NCBI GenBank assembly: GCA_963693315.1
Contig: OY856186.1
Span: 91,991,536 to 92,055,535 of the forward strand
DNA length: 64,000 bases
Source: Diogma glabrata
Lineage: Eukaryota; Arthropoda; Insecta; Diptera; Cylindrotomidae
Reading direction: 5' to 3'
The notes beneath the pieces are model-generated. The model was not told the origin of the DNA. It saw only the letters and a program-made list of their open reading frames with translations, and made no database searches. Made by a program: the position numbers and the translations under genes. This document shows positions 24,061-36,743 of the stretch, piece by piece; position 1 is the first letter of the stretch; every line of letters begins with the position of its first letter.

Positions 24061-26890
24061 GAGCAATTTCACGAAGATTCAACATCGTTTTGATTGACCC
24101 CTTTTAATTTTGATTATTTTTTGTTTATAGATAGTCTTTCATAAATAAAAAATATAAGTTCTCTTAGAATTTTTTTTTCGACCAGTCGTCTTCACAGGGT
24201 GCCCCTCAATTTTTTGTTATTTTGTGATGTGATTGCATTTTGACGAGCGATTGTAGAAAAACTACTCAATCGATTTTCATAAATGATATGTCGTTGAATA
24301 GGTATACTGTTAATTTTTTGAAATAATTTTTAACGGTGTAACATAAGAAAAAAACGGTGCAATTAAACAAAAGATGGCGCTACACCTTTTTTTTTTAACT
24401 AAATTGAAGCTTATTTTATATCTAACTACTTATGAAAGTTTTGGAATAGCAACATTTTTTGTTTTAAAGATAAAATTCGTTGTGCATATGACTATCGGGA
24501 ATCAGTTTTTTTTTTGTTCTGAAGGAAAATTATAAAAATGGCGATTTTTAGATTCAGATTTTTTTTTATGTTAAATATCAAATGTTTTATTATTAAATGA
24601 ACTTTTTAAAATATTATAAAAATTATATATGTAGTACAATAAATAAAATAAATACAATTGTTAAAAATGATTTACGTATTTTACAAACAGAAGTTTCTTT
24701 TCAATAGGAAAACACTTCTGCAATTATTTTCTTTGTATTAGATGGCATAAATAAATGACATGTTTATTTATCACTTTTAGTAATTAGTAATTAGTAACTC
24801 TTATAAAAAATAATTTGACAATCTCGACTGCAAACAAAAATGCCGTATACATAACTAAATCTATTTAGGAACTTTTGACTGGAGAAGCATTTTGTTCGTA
24901 TTATGTTATCATGGAATCATAAAGTAAAAGATTGTATTTTAACATTGAACTACAAATATTTTATTATTGAATAAACTTTTTAATATATCATACAAATTAT
25001 ATATGTAGGTTAAAGAAAATAAATATAGTTATTAAAAATTTTTTACTTATTTTACATTCAAAAGTTTCTATTGAGTTGGAAAACATTTTTGCATTTATTG
25101 TCTTAGTATTTAATGGTACAAAAGAATGAAATTTTTGAGTTTCACTTATAGTAATCACATTTTTATATCGATTTTGTAATTTTTCTTTTGTTAATTGATA
25201 TTCATTTTTATCGGTGTATCCAAAGTTCATGGTAGTTTCCCATTTTAAAGCCCATTCGAAAAGTTTTTTTGGTGTATCAATAATATCTCTACTCCCCATA
25301 CTATAACGGTGTGCAGCACGCTTCAGTGTACCAACAATCCCATCGCAAGGTTCCTTGCCATGGCTGGTAGCATGAAAATGCCATTCTGCATCAACCTTAA
25401 AGTCTTCTTTATGGTGGCATAAGTTAATTAGGTTATGTTTATTTTTGTATTGAGAAGGTGCCCCGTCGGTGCTATAAATTATTTTCCCAATATTAGAATT
25501 TATATGCGTTCTGATGAATTCAATAAGTTTTGCAATGAAAAGATGGACTGTAGTACTGTTGTGATAGTTTATATCCGAAATGAGTATAAAACTTCGGTGC
25601 TGTATATATTCACTTGCAGCACTTTTAAAATAAATGACAAATGGATGAATAGTAGCTTGTGAATTATTATAATGATAACCTTGAACCGAATCCTGAATTA
25701 TGAAGGCGTAGTTTTCAGAAAAATCCCCTTGAACAAAGCACTCTCCTGGTTCTAATTTTTTTTTCCCTCAATGAATGTAGATTGCTGTTTGCTATAAAGT
25801 TGTGTGGTATCAAAATTTGTAAACGGTAAACGAATTTTTTCATAAATTCTTCTACAGTTTCTATTAAAGTATCCAAATTGCGTCGATCGGTGGTAATCCT
25901 TTGTTGATATTTGACTTGAAGGATTGCTTTAACGTCAAAATCATTTAGTAATCTTTTTTCCAGTTGCTGAAGTTTTTTTGAACATTCATTGCACTTCAAA
26001 GTATGACAATCTTCTGTTAATTCACCACATGAAACAAAGTCAATTAATGTTTTATAATTCTGGAAAGCAGCATCAGTAATCCAAGACATCTTAGAGTGTT
26101 GAATCATTAGTTTTATATTTTGATGTATGGTACACACGCACACATTATGAACTCCTTGGGATAATTTTATACATTCTTGTGGTCGAAGGGACGTGAATTT
26201 AGTAAATCCTATTTTCACATCAGGAAACTTATTTTTAAACTTCACATAAGCTTCATTTAATGTACATAGCAATAAGCGCTTTTATTGATTTATGCTGAAA
26301 TTGCTCATATTCTCTTTATTGTACATATATAATTTTTATAATATTTTAAAAAGACCATTTAATAATAAAATATTTGATATTTAACAAAAAAAAATTCTCT
26401 TAATTTATAACGCCATTTTTATAATTTTCCTTCAGAACAAAAAAACTGATTCCCGACAGTCATATGCACAACGAATTTTATCTTTATAACAAAAAATTTC
26501 ACTATTCCTAAAATTTCACAAGTAGTTGGATAGCGCCATCTTTTGTTCAATTTCACCGTTTTTTTCTTATGTTACACCGTTAAAAATTATTTCAAAAAAT
26601 TAACAGTATACATTTTAAAAACTTTGTTCTAATACCTATTCAACGACATATCATTTATGAAAATCGATTCAGTAGTTTTTCTACAATCGCTCGTCAAAAT
26701 GCACTCACATCACAAAATAACAAAAAATTGAGGGGCACCCTGTGAAGACCGCTGGTCGAAAAAAAAAATTCTAAGAGAACTTGTATTTTTTATTTATGAA
26801 AGACTATCTATAAACAAAAAATAATCAAAATTAAAAGGGGTCAAGTCAAAATTTTCCAAAAATTTGCTGAACTTGCGTGAAATTGCTCAT
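24061..26890. mobile_element. 2.8-kb element with ~550-bp terminal inverted repeats
   Basis: 24061-24645 and about 26310-26890 are long imperfect inverted repeats. GAGCAATTTCACG opens the left arm and its complement CGTGAAATTGCTC closes the right; GACCCCTTTTAATTTTGATT, GGGTGCCCCTCAA and GATGGCGCTA segments pair further in. Between the arms lies a damaged minus-strand gene (24997-26281). The end of that gene is also present as a direct duplicate: 24590-24780 resembles 24960-25150. A DNA transposon or foldback element is likely; I cannot name the superfamily, and the target duplication is unclear in the AT-rich flanks. Confidence 0.72.
24997..26281 (-). pseudogene. damaged gene with SHGK-PCDG motif (transposon protein, unassigned)
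   Basis: Reads right to left from about 26281 (preceded in frame by a stop, so the N-terminus is missing) to a stop at 24997. The first half holds FTSLRPQEC and VCVCTIHQN (near 26140), then a Cys-pair stretch (CGELTEDC...CNEC). After a frame change in an A run near 25760 the second half has FVQGDFSENYAF, STDGAPSQYKN and WHFHATSHGKEPCDG (near 25370), then MGSRDIIDTPKKLFEW. The spaced D, D and H/G motifs look like a nuclease or transposase core, and proteins with an SHGKG-CDG motif are, to my recollection, widespread in insect and cnidarian repeats. The function is inferred from its place between long inverted repeats. Confidence 0.6.
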
Positions 26891-27934
26891 TTATTTTATA
26901 TATTTATATATTTATTTTACATATTAATACATATTATAATAAATTAATATTTATGTTTGTAACATTAATACTTTTAAAGTATGTGTATTTGTCACGAATT
27001 ATGTATAAGGAGTAGAAACAAAGTGTGTAAAAAGTGAATTAATATTTTTTAGCTATGAGCTAACGTTAGTAAAACCTCGAATTAGATATTTTGTATTCTA
27101 CTAGTGCGTTTGGGTTTACAAACCCCGTGACAATTTAGTTGCATACGTGATAGCGAGTTTAAACAAATCTTTAAAAATAGTAGCACTAAGCACACGTTTG
27201 TTTTTGTCTCGAATGCACAAACATTAATACATTAATAAAACTAAAATATTGAACCATTAAAATTAACATATTTTTAAAAAACAAAGCAACCTGAATTTTT
27301 TTATATAAAGTTTGGTTGTTGTTATGCCTTATATGGTTGACATATTTGTTAGATTTTTTGAATTTCCATATGAAAAAAATCTCAAATTCTACTTGATCAA
27401 AAAGATGAATCAGTGACAAATTTATTGCAACATAACATATCAATAAAAAAACAAATAATGTTCCTTATGCAAGTAGTTAAAAATATATAATTCAAAATAT
27501 GTATAACCATAAATATTATGTCGTATTAGAGTTTGACAAGTCTTTATAGACATAACTAAGAAAATAATATTAAAACGAGCCGATATTATAAAAACTCAAA
27601 AAATAAAAAAGATTAAAACTATTCGTCTAGTTTATTTGTTTATCACACGTCGCTCCTGTCAAAGTTAAAAAAAAATGTCACCAAATTAAAATAATTTAAA
27701 AAAATTTATTTCAAGAAAATAGCATTAAATTACAAAAATTATTACACATATCGAAGGGGGAATGACTATAAGAAAACAAACATATAAGAAAATCGTATTT
27801 GGGTCAAAATAATGATATTTAAAAAAACATAACGAAACTATTATTATGAAAAGTTATTATAGAAAATTTTAAAGTTTATTGAATAAAAATTGAAAAACTA
27901 AATTTGGAAATTTTCCCTTTTTTTATCTTGCAGT
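26891..27934. other. intronic sequence before the first visible exon
   Basis: AT-rich, no coding signal. It ends in a pyrimidine-rich tract and CAG acceptor at 27911-27934. Confidence 0.5.
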
Positions 27935-28052
27935 GGAGTAACATGTTATGATACGGTTGAAGGTGCAGTTTGCGGTGATTGCCCTAGTGGATATGAAGGA
28001 GATGGAAAAATATGTCATATAAGGAATCATTGTGATCGCGCATGTTTTTCAG
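27935..28052 (+). CDS. thrombospondin, EGF-like exon 1 of 3 visible
   Basis: The exon follows TTTTTTTATCTTGCAG and ends at a GTGAGA donor. It encodes the rest of one EGF-like repeat and the start of the next: GVTCYDTVEGAVCGDC, then PSGYEGDGKIC, then HCDRACFS. This is the CFPGVxC..T..G..CGPCP.GY.G.G..C pattern of COMP/Tsp-type thrombospondins, secreted oligomeric matrix proteins. The incoming phase needs two bases from an upstream exon and would complete a Pro, giving CFP-GVTC. It leaves with one base of a Gly codon, matching the next exon. One caution: the family frame before and after about 27960 requires 119 bases where the coordinates allow 118. Either I have miscounted a base in the ggttga/aggtg region or the sequence has a one-base gap there. 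Confidence 0.75.
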
Positions 28053-28409
28053 GTGAGATTTTATAAGACGTTTTTTGAAACTGAATCTCAAATAATTTTA
28101 ATTTATTTGGGAACTAAGCCCTTTTTCATATTTAACATAGTTCCCTTCCAAAGACCTATAAGTTTCATTGCAAAGACATGGTGTATCAATGTTTCTACAA
28201 ACAGGCTGCCAATTTGGAACATATAGGTATCGTTCCAGAGAAAAATTAAATTATTGATTAAAGACAAATTACAATTTTAAAATTCAGAGTTCTGTGTGCT
28301 TTAGAAGCCGTCAATGACCTGTTGCTGACAAACTTTTAGAAATTAACGTGCAGTAGAGTTCTCTGAAAATAGAAGATTATCAAAACTAATCTTTAATTTT
28401 TCTTAACAG
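28053..28409 (+). other. thrombospondin intron, 357 bp
   Basis: Starts GTGAGA and ends TTTTTCTTAACAG. Phase 1. No internal feature seen; the frame at 28032-28226 that runs out of the exon is read-through in the wrong frame. Confidence 0.75.
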
Positions 28410-28510
28410 GCGTTTCTTGCTCAAGAACCGATTTTGAGCCTTACTACCAATGCGGATCATGTCCACATGGATACACTGGCAATGGAGAGAGTTGTAATGT
28501 TATAAATGAG
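28410..28510 (+). CDS. thrombospondin, EGF-like exon 2 of 3 visible
   Basis: The acceptor is TCTTAACAG and the donor GTAATC. With the G carried from the previous exon it reads G-VSCSRTDFEPYY, then QCGSCPHGYTGNG, then ESCNVINE. This completes the second EGF-like repeat (CF-x-GVSC...CGSCP-GYTGNG-C). It then starts the Asn-Glu-Cys linker of the third, the position where COMP has a NEC motif. The length of 101 bases (2 + 33 codons) leaves phase 0, matching the exon at 59526. The donor +3 to +6 (AATC) is weaker than the usual AAGT, which is notable for an intron this long. Confidence 0.78.
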
Positions 28511-30348
28511 GTAATCAGTTAAATTAAAATTAACATAAAACAAGTATTATTATATAAATAATTTAAGATATTAAAAAAAAACTATAAAAAAATTTTATTA
28601 CAATAAAATTTATTATTTAATCTTATTTTACTTATTCGCTTAAATAATAATAACAAAATTTTTATTAATTAATTAAAACAGACTTAATTTTTTTTTACAT
28701 AAATTATATTTATAAATTGCAATTCAGAATTAAGCCTTCATAAAATAAAACTTTTAAAATTTAGAATTAAAATAATAAATAATATATCTAATTGAATTAA
28801 TAATTTAGTAATAAATTGAAGCATTTATTGTCGAAAGATACAATTTTCCTTACAAATATGTTTGTGTAACTTTTTTAACCTAACTCTCCTCTCTTTCTGA
28901 AAAACCTTTCAACTTATACATAAAATCTCAATAAATAAACTTCTGTCAAAAAAATTATATGAAAATTATGCAAAATAATCAATAAAAAGTTTTTAGTTTT
29001 TTTAAACTCAATTAAAATTAAATATTATTCAATAAATTACTCAACAAAATTGTATGGCTTTTTTGTTATATTAAAAAAAAAAAGAGGTGAAATCATTAAA
29101 ATATTTTGTCATTCTTATGTTATTTTATTTGTTTTTAATTTTTAATAGAAATGATTGACATTTGGTATGCGGTTTCCAAAAGAGAAAAATTTTAATATAC
29201 TTTTTTTAAAAATATTTTCTAATGTAAATAACATATTGTCGCGACGATATCTTCATGTCAAACGATTTGAAATATTTTATTGAAATTGTCTGTATATGTA
29301 GCAATCGATGATGAGATAGTTTAACTTTTTAATAAAAATCTAATATTCAGGTTCATTATATTTTTTATTTTAAACAAGTTTAGGAATTATAATTTGTACA
29401 AAGAATTTATCGTTCGTTATAGAAAACATTGAATCGATGGCAATAAATTTTCATATAATTTAATTTGTAAATCTTTAAAACCGATGAAAATAAAAATAGT
29501 TACATTAATATATAAAATAGTTTATGAGCATTTATCTACTCGTTCATAGTTTTGCATGAATAATTTATTTTCTTAAATATATTATCTATCATGCAATAAA
29601 TGATTCTCTTTTTTTCAATCAAAATGACCATCTTACATACTTAACTTTTACAATCTTGCACTGTTATTATATTATTACTATTATTATTTTTAAAATTTAA
29701 TTTTTTCTTGAAACATAAAATTATCTATATAATTCGTTTTTGTTTTTTTGTAAATTTCAATGTCACAGTTAAAATCACTTAATCCAAAACTGTTAAAACT
29801 ATCAAAGCAAGAGGATAATATTTTCTAGCTTGAAAAATAATATTAAATTGTTAAAATTAATATTATTGACATTTTATTAAATGACATTGTGACACTATGA
29901 AGAGCTTAGTGCATAACTTCGTCATATAAAAATATTAAGTTTGTGAAAATGAAACGTAAACGTGAAATTATTGTTAATTATGTCGTATAGTGTGGCGGGA
30001 TATTATCACAAATTAAATTTCGAATAAAGCTTAGTTAAAATAACCTTAACCTTTTCATATAAGAAAATCTCAATTTCATGCCGTTTAAAGTCGGTGATTA
30101 TTGATTTACGTTTGTATAGCGATGCGTGATTTATTTAAAAAAATTACCTTGTTGTTTTTGTCTTCTTGTTTTTTATGCTTTTATAAATAAATGTTTTATG
30201 TTGAACACCCACGAACGCTTTATAAAAAAACTTATATGCAGCATCAACAATTTGATTATGATTTTTACGTTTTGGACCGATTTCGTGTTTGTTTATTTCG
30301 TTCAATTGATTCGTCAAAATTTGTCACAATAAAACTAATCTCTGTTAT

Positions 30349-30904
30349 CAGCGTTGCCACTTGGATACATTTGTATCCATTTGGAAACATTCTTTAAAAA
30401 ATTTACTAATTGGATACTGGATACAAAAAATTCACAAAACTGCTAGAATGGATACAATTTATTCGCAAGGAAAACATTCTGTTTAAAATGCATTTAACTT
30501 GTTTGGTTTTCCAAAAACTTTGAAAATTTTCATAAAATTTATTACATTGTTCGTTTTTTCTCTTTTAGTAGAAGATAAAGAAAAAGAAAATTGGCAAACA
30601 GTGTAGCAAATTTTACAGTTTGTAAAAACGATCGCATTTTGTGTAAATAATTCTGAATTGACTGCACTTAAGGTTGCCTTATATCGGAAGCGTTGCAATG
30701 AACTAAAGGAATTTCAGGTATATTTTGCGCTGAAGCCGCACAATAAAGGCATTAGCTCTTTCTCAAATAAGATTGCTTAAATTAGCAACATCAAATAATC
30801 ATGTTTCATTTTTTCAGAAAAATGGATACATTTCGAAAACCTTTTCTTATAAAGCTACATTTTAATTACAGGATACATTTTAATTTTTTTGGGTGGCAAC
30901 ACTG
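30349..30904. mobile_element. hAT-type MITE with 8-bp duplication
   Basis: The ends CAGCGTTGCCAC (left) and GTGGCAACACTG (right) are inverted repeats with one mismatch. TCTGTTAT flanks both sides (30341-30348 and 30905-30912). An 8-bp duplication and CAG termini fit hAT. Both ends carry several GGATACA motifs (near 30362, 30412, 30450, 30820, 30870). No transposase. Confidence 0.85.
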
Positions 30905-33156
30905 TCTGTTATGCTTTATACATAAAACTGACGACTCACAGCGGCATCAGGCAATCTGACAAAATAGTAAGACACAAAATTTATTTAAATAACATTGCTC
31001 TTGTAGCCGTTTCAAAATTTTTTAAAGCATGTAACGACCAAAAAAATCTATTCATTAGACATTTTCTTTTAAAGTCTAAAACAGACAGTCTTCACATTAA
31101 TCATACAATCATTTCGTACTATCAAACAATTTAATATTCATTTTATAAACAACATCTGTCTGTTTATGACGTTCCACTGTAATGTATATTTTACATTTCA
31201 AAATATTTAATGGATCATATATTTCGATGTTTAATCAATTGTTTTTTTTTTACCAGAGTAGAATAGATTGATTCTGCACATGTCATCATTAATAAGGTGC
31301 CTGGTTTCGCATTGTTATAAATGAGATATGTACGCAATTTTAATAATTTGTAAAATAATGAAGGATTTTATTGTTTTGATTTGATTTTATTTGACGGTTT
31401 ATTTGAATAGCTTGTCTATGTAGGTTTCATTTTTTTTCGTTTATACACAGTTGAATTTCTCTTGTGTGTGTGGTAAATCTATTTAGGTTAGAATGAGACA
31501 ACCGATAGCAACTACTGAGATAGATGGATTCCTTTTAAAAAATAAAGTCTTTTTTTTCTATTATCTCGATCTCCCTGTTTCCAAACAGGTTTCTAATGAG
31601 CAACAAAAAAATACCGTTTTTGGAAATTCTTTTCACATATTAATGTAGTTTGATTCAAAAGGAAAAGGTTACAATTTTGAAAAATAACAGTAGGTTGCAT
31701 CACGAATTGGAATTTTTAATCCTTTCCTATGATTTGTTTACTACTTGCATGAGAAATTTCAATTATTTACTCAAAAACCCAAGACAAAAGTTATTTTTCT
31801 CAGCTATGGTTACTAATAATTATTCCCCACACCTAATAATAAGTATTTTAGCACCTTCGTAAATAATGAAAATATAATTTTTGTTCGTTTGTTAACTGAG
31901 TTCATCTTTGAATTTTTTTAGTTTCTTCCTAAAATAATAATAATAAATTAAAAAATAATAAGCGTTTTGATTTTATTTTAATAATAATAAATAATGAATG
32001 AATGCAAAAACTTCTTTGCAACTATAGGTTAGTTTATTTGTAATTTTAATTCATGTTAAACAGAATTCTGTTGAAATTTAGTTTAGTTGTGACTAAAAAC
32101 ATTCTAAATTTGGCTCAACAATATTGAATAGATTTTCAATTTCATGTCAAAAATAAATAAAAGCGGTATTTTTTAATGCAAAGCAAATGTGATTTTTATA
32201 CAGTTTTAAGAAAATTCATTGAAAATAAATTTCTAGCTAAGCAGCCCAGAATAATAAATATCCAATACGCAATCTAATGATATGATAAACAATGTTTCAC
32301 CAAATCAAACTTTTTATTTATACACCATTTGCTTATTAATTGACATTTTATTTTGTGAATAATTAAGAGTTTTAGTGCATTTTTATATCAAGTAGTAAAA
32401 AAAATAGTATATAAACCTCGGTGAAGAAAATTTTCTCCATTTCGGTGCTTAATTCGCTCGAAACTTCGTTTCTCGCGAATTAATATCCACCTCAATGTAG
32501 AAAATTTACTTTATCACCTCGGCATATAATGTACTATTATTGTTTTATTTATATTTACTTTCCTGTGATGCATCTATCATTTTTTTTTTGCGAAACTTGA
32601 AATTTTTGTTGACTAAATTCGAATCATAGCAATCAAAAGTTGTATAAATAAATTAATTTACTAAATAAACTATAACCAATACAATAGTTGAACAATTTGC
32701 TTATATTAGGATCACAAGTACTCCACCTGTCACCACTATCCGCACCACTCTCTCATAAATATATATGCTTTCAATACGTGTATGCAAACATATTACAGTT
32801 TTTAACGTTTAATTAAAATAAATGTCAGAATTGAATATTTATCTTTTATTTCCAATGCTTTAATTGAAATATTTAATAAAGTATTATTATCTCCCGACAA
32901 CAATAAAAATAGGTTTATTTTTGTTTTTTTACAATCATATCTGTTTGCGTTATTATGCCTTTAACAGAATATAATAAACAGCTGTTAATTTTATTATGTT
33001 GCGCAAAGATTTTTGAATAAGCGCAAACAATAAAACAATTTAGTTGATTGTTTTGAACTCTATTATAATTTTACAAACGCTTTGATTGTACTTTTCAAAA
33101 ACTTCAACATCATATTCGCTTTAACTTAAAATTACATAAAAAATATTAAATTCTAA

Positions 33157-34165
33157 TGCGCATGCTCTTCTCTTGAATTGTTGAAAAAGGCAAATGCATA
33201 CCATGATTTCATTTGAATTATATTCCAATGTGAAGCAAGTTGGTTTTTTACGATTGATTTTTGTTTTCTCATTAGTACAAAATTTTATTTCTTGCGTCAT
33301 AGGTCATTTCATTTTCAAAATACCAAACAATGATAGGTATTGAATTTGAATAAAATTTATTTAACTATATAGAATTAACCGTACAAAAAAATAAAATAAA
33401 ATTCATTGTACTTCCCTCTATTCGTTCAATTTTTTTTATCTATGAACTTTTAAATAGTTTTATTATTAATAATACATAAATTATTATTAATAATACGTAA
33501 ATTAATACATTTTACTCTATCGGAAGAAATAAATGTAGTAATGGGTTTGTGTTTAATGAATTTTATTCCCTCAAAAGTTCGTACATAAAATATACCATTT
33601 AATTACGAACTCAATAAATTATGTTTATCCTACATATGATTAAAAAATGACCTTCTGACAGCTTGTTAAATTCCGAAATAAATTTTTAGATTATATTTCG
33701 TAAACATTTTGATTTTATAAAAAATCAACAAAAAAATTTTCGCTCTCGTTAAAAATTATATAAAACAAAAATTCAAATAATGCGCATGTTCCAATCTAAA
33801 AAAATGTCAAGTGCTTACTATGATTTGATAATGTGAAAAAATTAGTTTTTTATGTGATTGGTTTTGGTTTCTCATTAGTGGAAAATTTAATGTCTTTCGT
33901 TGTAGATGACCTACAAGTTCAGTTCAGTTTATATTTACCAAACAATCAAATATGTTTTGAAATTGAGAAAAATTTATTTAATTTGATGACTTCCTGTACA
34001 AAATCCCGTACAAAAAAATAAAACAAATTCATTGTCTTTTCTTCTATTCGTTTTATTTTTTCATAATTGAATTTAAATTTAAACATGTTAGTCTGTCGAA
34101 AGGATAAGATGTAGTATTGCTTTCATGTTTATTTAATATTATTCTCTCGCAAATTTGCAACTTTA
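33157..34165 (+). repeat. diverged tandem duplication, unit about 620 bp
   Basis: Segments from 33157 recur from 33780 in the same order: AATGCGCATG, TGATTT..GTTTTCTCATTAGT, CGTACAAAAAAATAAAA, TTCATTGT.CTT.CCTCTATTCGTT and ATTATTCCCTC-like blocks. The copies are clearly diverged with indels. No coding function. Confidence 0.55.
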
Positions 34166-34219
34166 AATTATAAACTTTGTTTGAGAATAAAACATATTAT
34201 TAAACACTAACTCAATAAC

Positions 34220-34365
34220 CTACGATTAGATTCCAATAAAACGATATCGAAAAAGTTTAGACCAACGCAAAACAGTATCAAGACCTTAAGAGCACCACCT
34301 TAACAGCACTTAAGAAAATTGTTTCCAAAATATTTATTAAATCAAGAAGGCTTTGTGATTTTTTT
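34220..34365 (+). repeat. low-grade repeat shared with 19075-19190
   Basis: Both contain ATATCGAAAAA, GCAAAAC.GTATCAA and TATTTATTAAATCA followed by a CTTTGTG block. Old and diverged; class unknown. Confidence 0.4.
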
Positions 34366-34474
34366 TTAGTAAAGTATTGTGTGGTAGGCATTACAATATA
34401 TGTCACAACAACACAGAAAAACCTTTTAGTCCATCAACAATCAATCAAATATATTGCAGAATTTAAATTATTCT

Positions 34475-34711
34475 TAAGCCGCATTTAGACTATTGCAGAA
34501 CTCTGCAATATTTCTGCAATGGTAGTGTGTAAAATATTCATTGCAGAAAAGTTTGGCAATGAACTCATTGCAAAACATTGCAATGACTCATTGCAATGTT
34601 TTGTAATGAGTTCATTGCCAAACTTTTCTGCAATGAATATTTTACACACAACCATTGCACGACTATTGCAGAAATATTGCAGAGTTCTGCAATAGTCTAA
34701 TTGCGGCTTTA
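34475..34711. mobile_element. 237-bp palindromic MITE built on TTGCA/TGCAA motifs
   Basis: Near-perfect inverted repeat: TTAAGCCGCATTTAGACTA at the left is mirrored by TAGTCTAATTGCGGCTTTA at the right. The arms meet at about 34598 in ATTGCAATGA/CTCATTGCAAT. The motif CATTGCA or CTGCAAT occurs more than ten times, mostly as mirrored pairs. Both arms fold along almost their whole length. No coding capacity. Confidence 0.8.
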
Positions 34712-35224
34712 CAATAAGTTTTTTTTTTTCCAAATTTCGAGTTTTGAGAAAACTTGAATAACATGGTGTAAACTGCACCAATATTTGTGATTTTCAGCCT
34801 AAAAGAAAGGAAAAGACATTTACCAAAATCATGAATTTTTCGTTCTTTTTTTCAACTTTTTCGAGTATTTCTTCCAGAAACTTTGATGGATTTTTACAAA
34901 AAATAGCTCAAAATATTTGTTACCATTTTTCAATTTTTATACGCAATTGTTTCATTAATATATTGAATTTGTTTGTTTTGTAAAATATGAGACCCAAAAA
35001 CCGGAATTATTTTTTTTCCCCGAAAAAATTGGTTTTCACGACTATCTCAAAAACAAAAGCTCACCTAAAAAATGCATATGATATTCGTGTTCAACAGTTC
35101 AAAATCCATAAGAAAAGTTGGGTTTTATTTAGGGAGATTTTTCGGGTAAACCTGGTAAACTAGTGTGATTAAAACCTCAATTAATAAATAAATGGTGTTA
35201 CCATTGACTGAATAGAGTTCATAC

Positions 35225-35480
35225 GCCAGCACGAAAATTATTTGAATTTTTGGAATTCGAATGTATGGTTGAATTTTTCTCTGAAAAAGCTTCATTTCAC
35301 CAATGTTTGTTTCGGATGGATTTGAACCTTTCTCATCAGCCGTGCCATGTCTGAATCCATTGGCAGATACACTATCAACTACAAGGCAACGACTATTTCT
35401 AAGTTGATACTTGATCATCACTTATTTATTTACTTAAGTTGATTTTTTCTACTGTCATTAGATTGGATTTAAAACTGTCT
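35225..35480 (-). repeat. dispersed repeat with internal tRNA-like segment, copy C
   Basis: On the minus strand it reads AATGACAGTAGAAAAAATCA, AACTTAAGTAAATAA, then TTGTAGTTGATAGTG (A-box-like) and GGTTCAAATCCATCC (good B-box). The order is the same as in copies A and B. A minus-strand frame across it (35125-35421) is not a gene. Confidence 0.58.
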
Positions 35481-36540
35481 TGCGGATAAAAACCTTTGAC
35501 TTTACAAAATAAGTTATTATTTTTATCTGCATCTCATCATTGTCTATATGAGGTGAGGTCGTCATACTTTCTCCAACGGTCATGGTATATCAAATGATAT
35601 CCCAATTATTTGGTATTTTTATTTGCTTTCATATTACAATATCACTCCTATGACCAAAAATTATATATAACTTCAAATTAATAGTAAACATTTTAACAAA
35701 AGACATAAACAGTGAATACGACAGTTGATATTCAACATCCTAATAACTTCAAAGAAATAATTTTAATTTCGTTTTATTTAAATGGATTATAATCAGTTGA
35801 TGTTATTTTTTCCTACAATTTTATATGTTTAACCATATTTTATCTAAAATTATTATAAATTGTCAAATAAAACTGCAAAAGTCCATTACTATAGGCATTA
35901 ACTGATAAATTAAATGAATAGTTAATGCGGATAAGATAAGAAATCGTACACGCATAATATATATATTTTGACTGAAATTATTTATGTGAGTTTTCTTTAA
36001 AAATAAAAAAAAAATTGATTTCGAAAAATACATAAATTTAAATTTATTCTTATTGTCATTAGGTACATTAGGTAATTGGTGCTGTAAATTACTAAACGTG
36101 TTTGAACATTAAATTTAATCAATTGTCGATTCTTTTTTTATGTAATTTAGAAATAGATTTGAGAAAGTGCATCGAGAAATGGTGATGCAGATATAATTAA
36201 AGATATTCAATTAAGTTTTGTTTTGCTGTAGTATTACGATAAAAACATGAAACAAATAATTTATTTATAAATTTAGAACAAGTTTTCGGTTAAGTGTTAA
36301 GTGAAAATTTATGTAAATTGAAAGATGTGTGGATGGCAAATTTGAATGTGTACTAAAAAACAAAACCATTCCATTCCATTATGGTGGAAATTATTTACAA
36401 GATTTCAGCAAAGATCGAGGTCAAACTACAGCTTCAAAATTTGAAGTTTTCAAACAAACTTAATATATATTGTCATGTTTTTCTAAATTCCTACGATTTT
36501 GTCTAACTCTCAATTCGATAAAAGTATCGCCCAAATTTCT

Positions 36541-36600
36541 GTCTGAATTCGATCACTGATAAGCAAGCAAAAACACTAGGTTTTATTAAGCATTCAACAC
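36541..36600 (+). pseudogene. possible small LINE reverse-transcriptase remnant
   Basis: KQAKTLGFIKHST can be read from about 36561. It resembles the conserved 'K..LGFIKR' segment found after the catalytic core of Jockey/CR1-type LINEs. Nothing convincing extends on either side. Confidence 0.3.
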
Positions 36601-36743
36601 CGCTGTTGTTTCATAACAACAGGAAAACAATTCTGCAAACAATTCTCCTTAACAAGAATATTCAATTGCTCCAACGGTTGATTGTAGAAATTTTTAGTCC
36701 ACAGCGTCCAAAATAATACACAAAATATCTCTTTTAAATAATA

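Noticed and set aside
28032..28226. Plus-strand frame running from the first EGF exon into the intron
   Set aside because: It is in a different frame from the EGF-like protein and lacks an ATG; a good splice donor lies at 28053.
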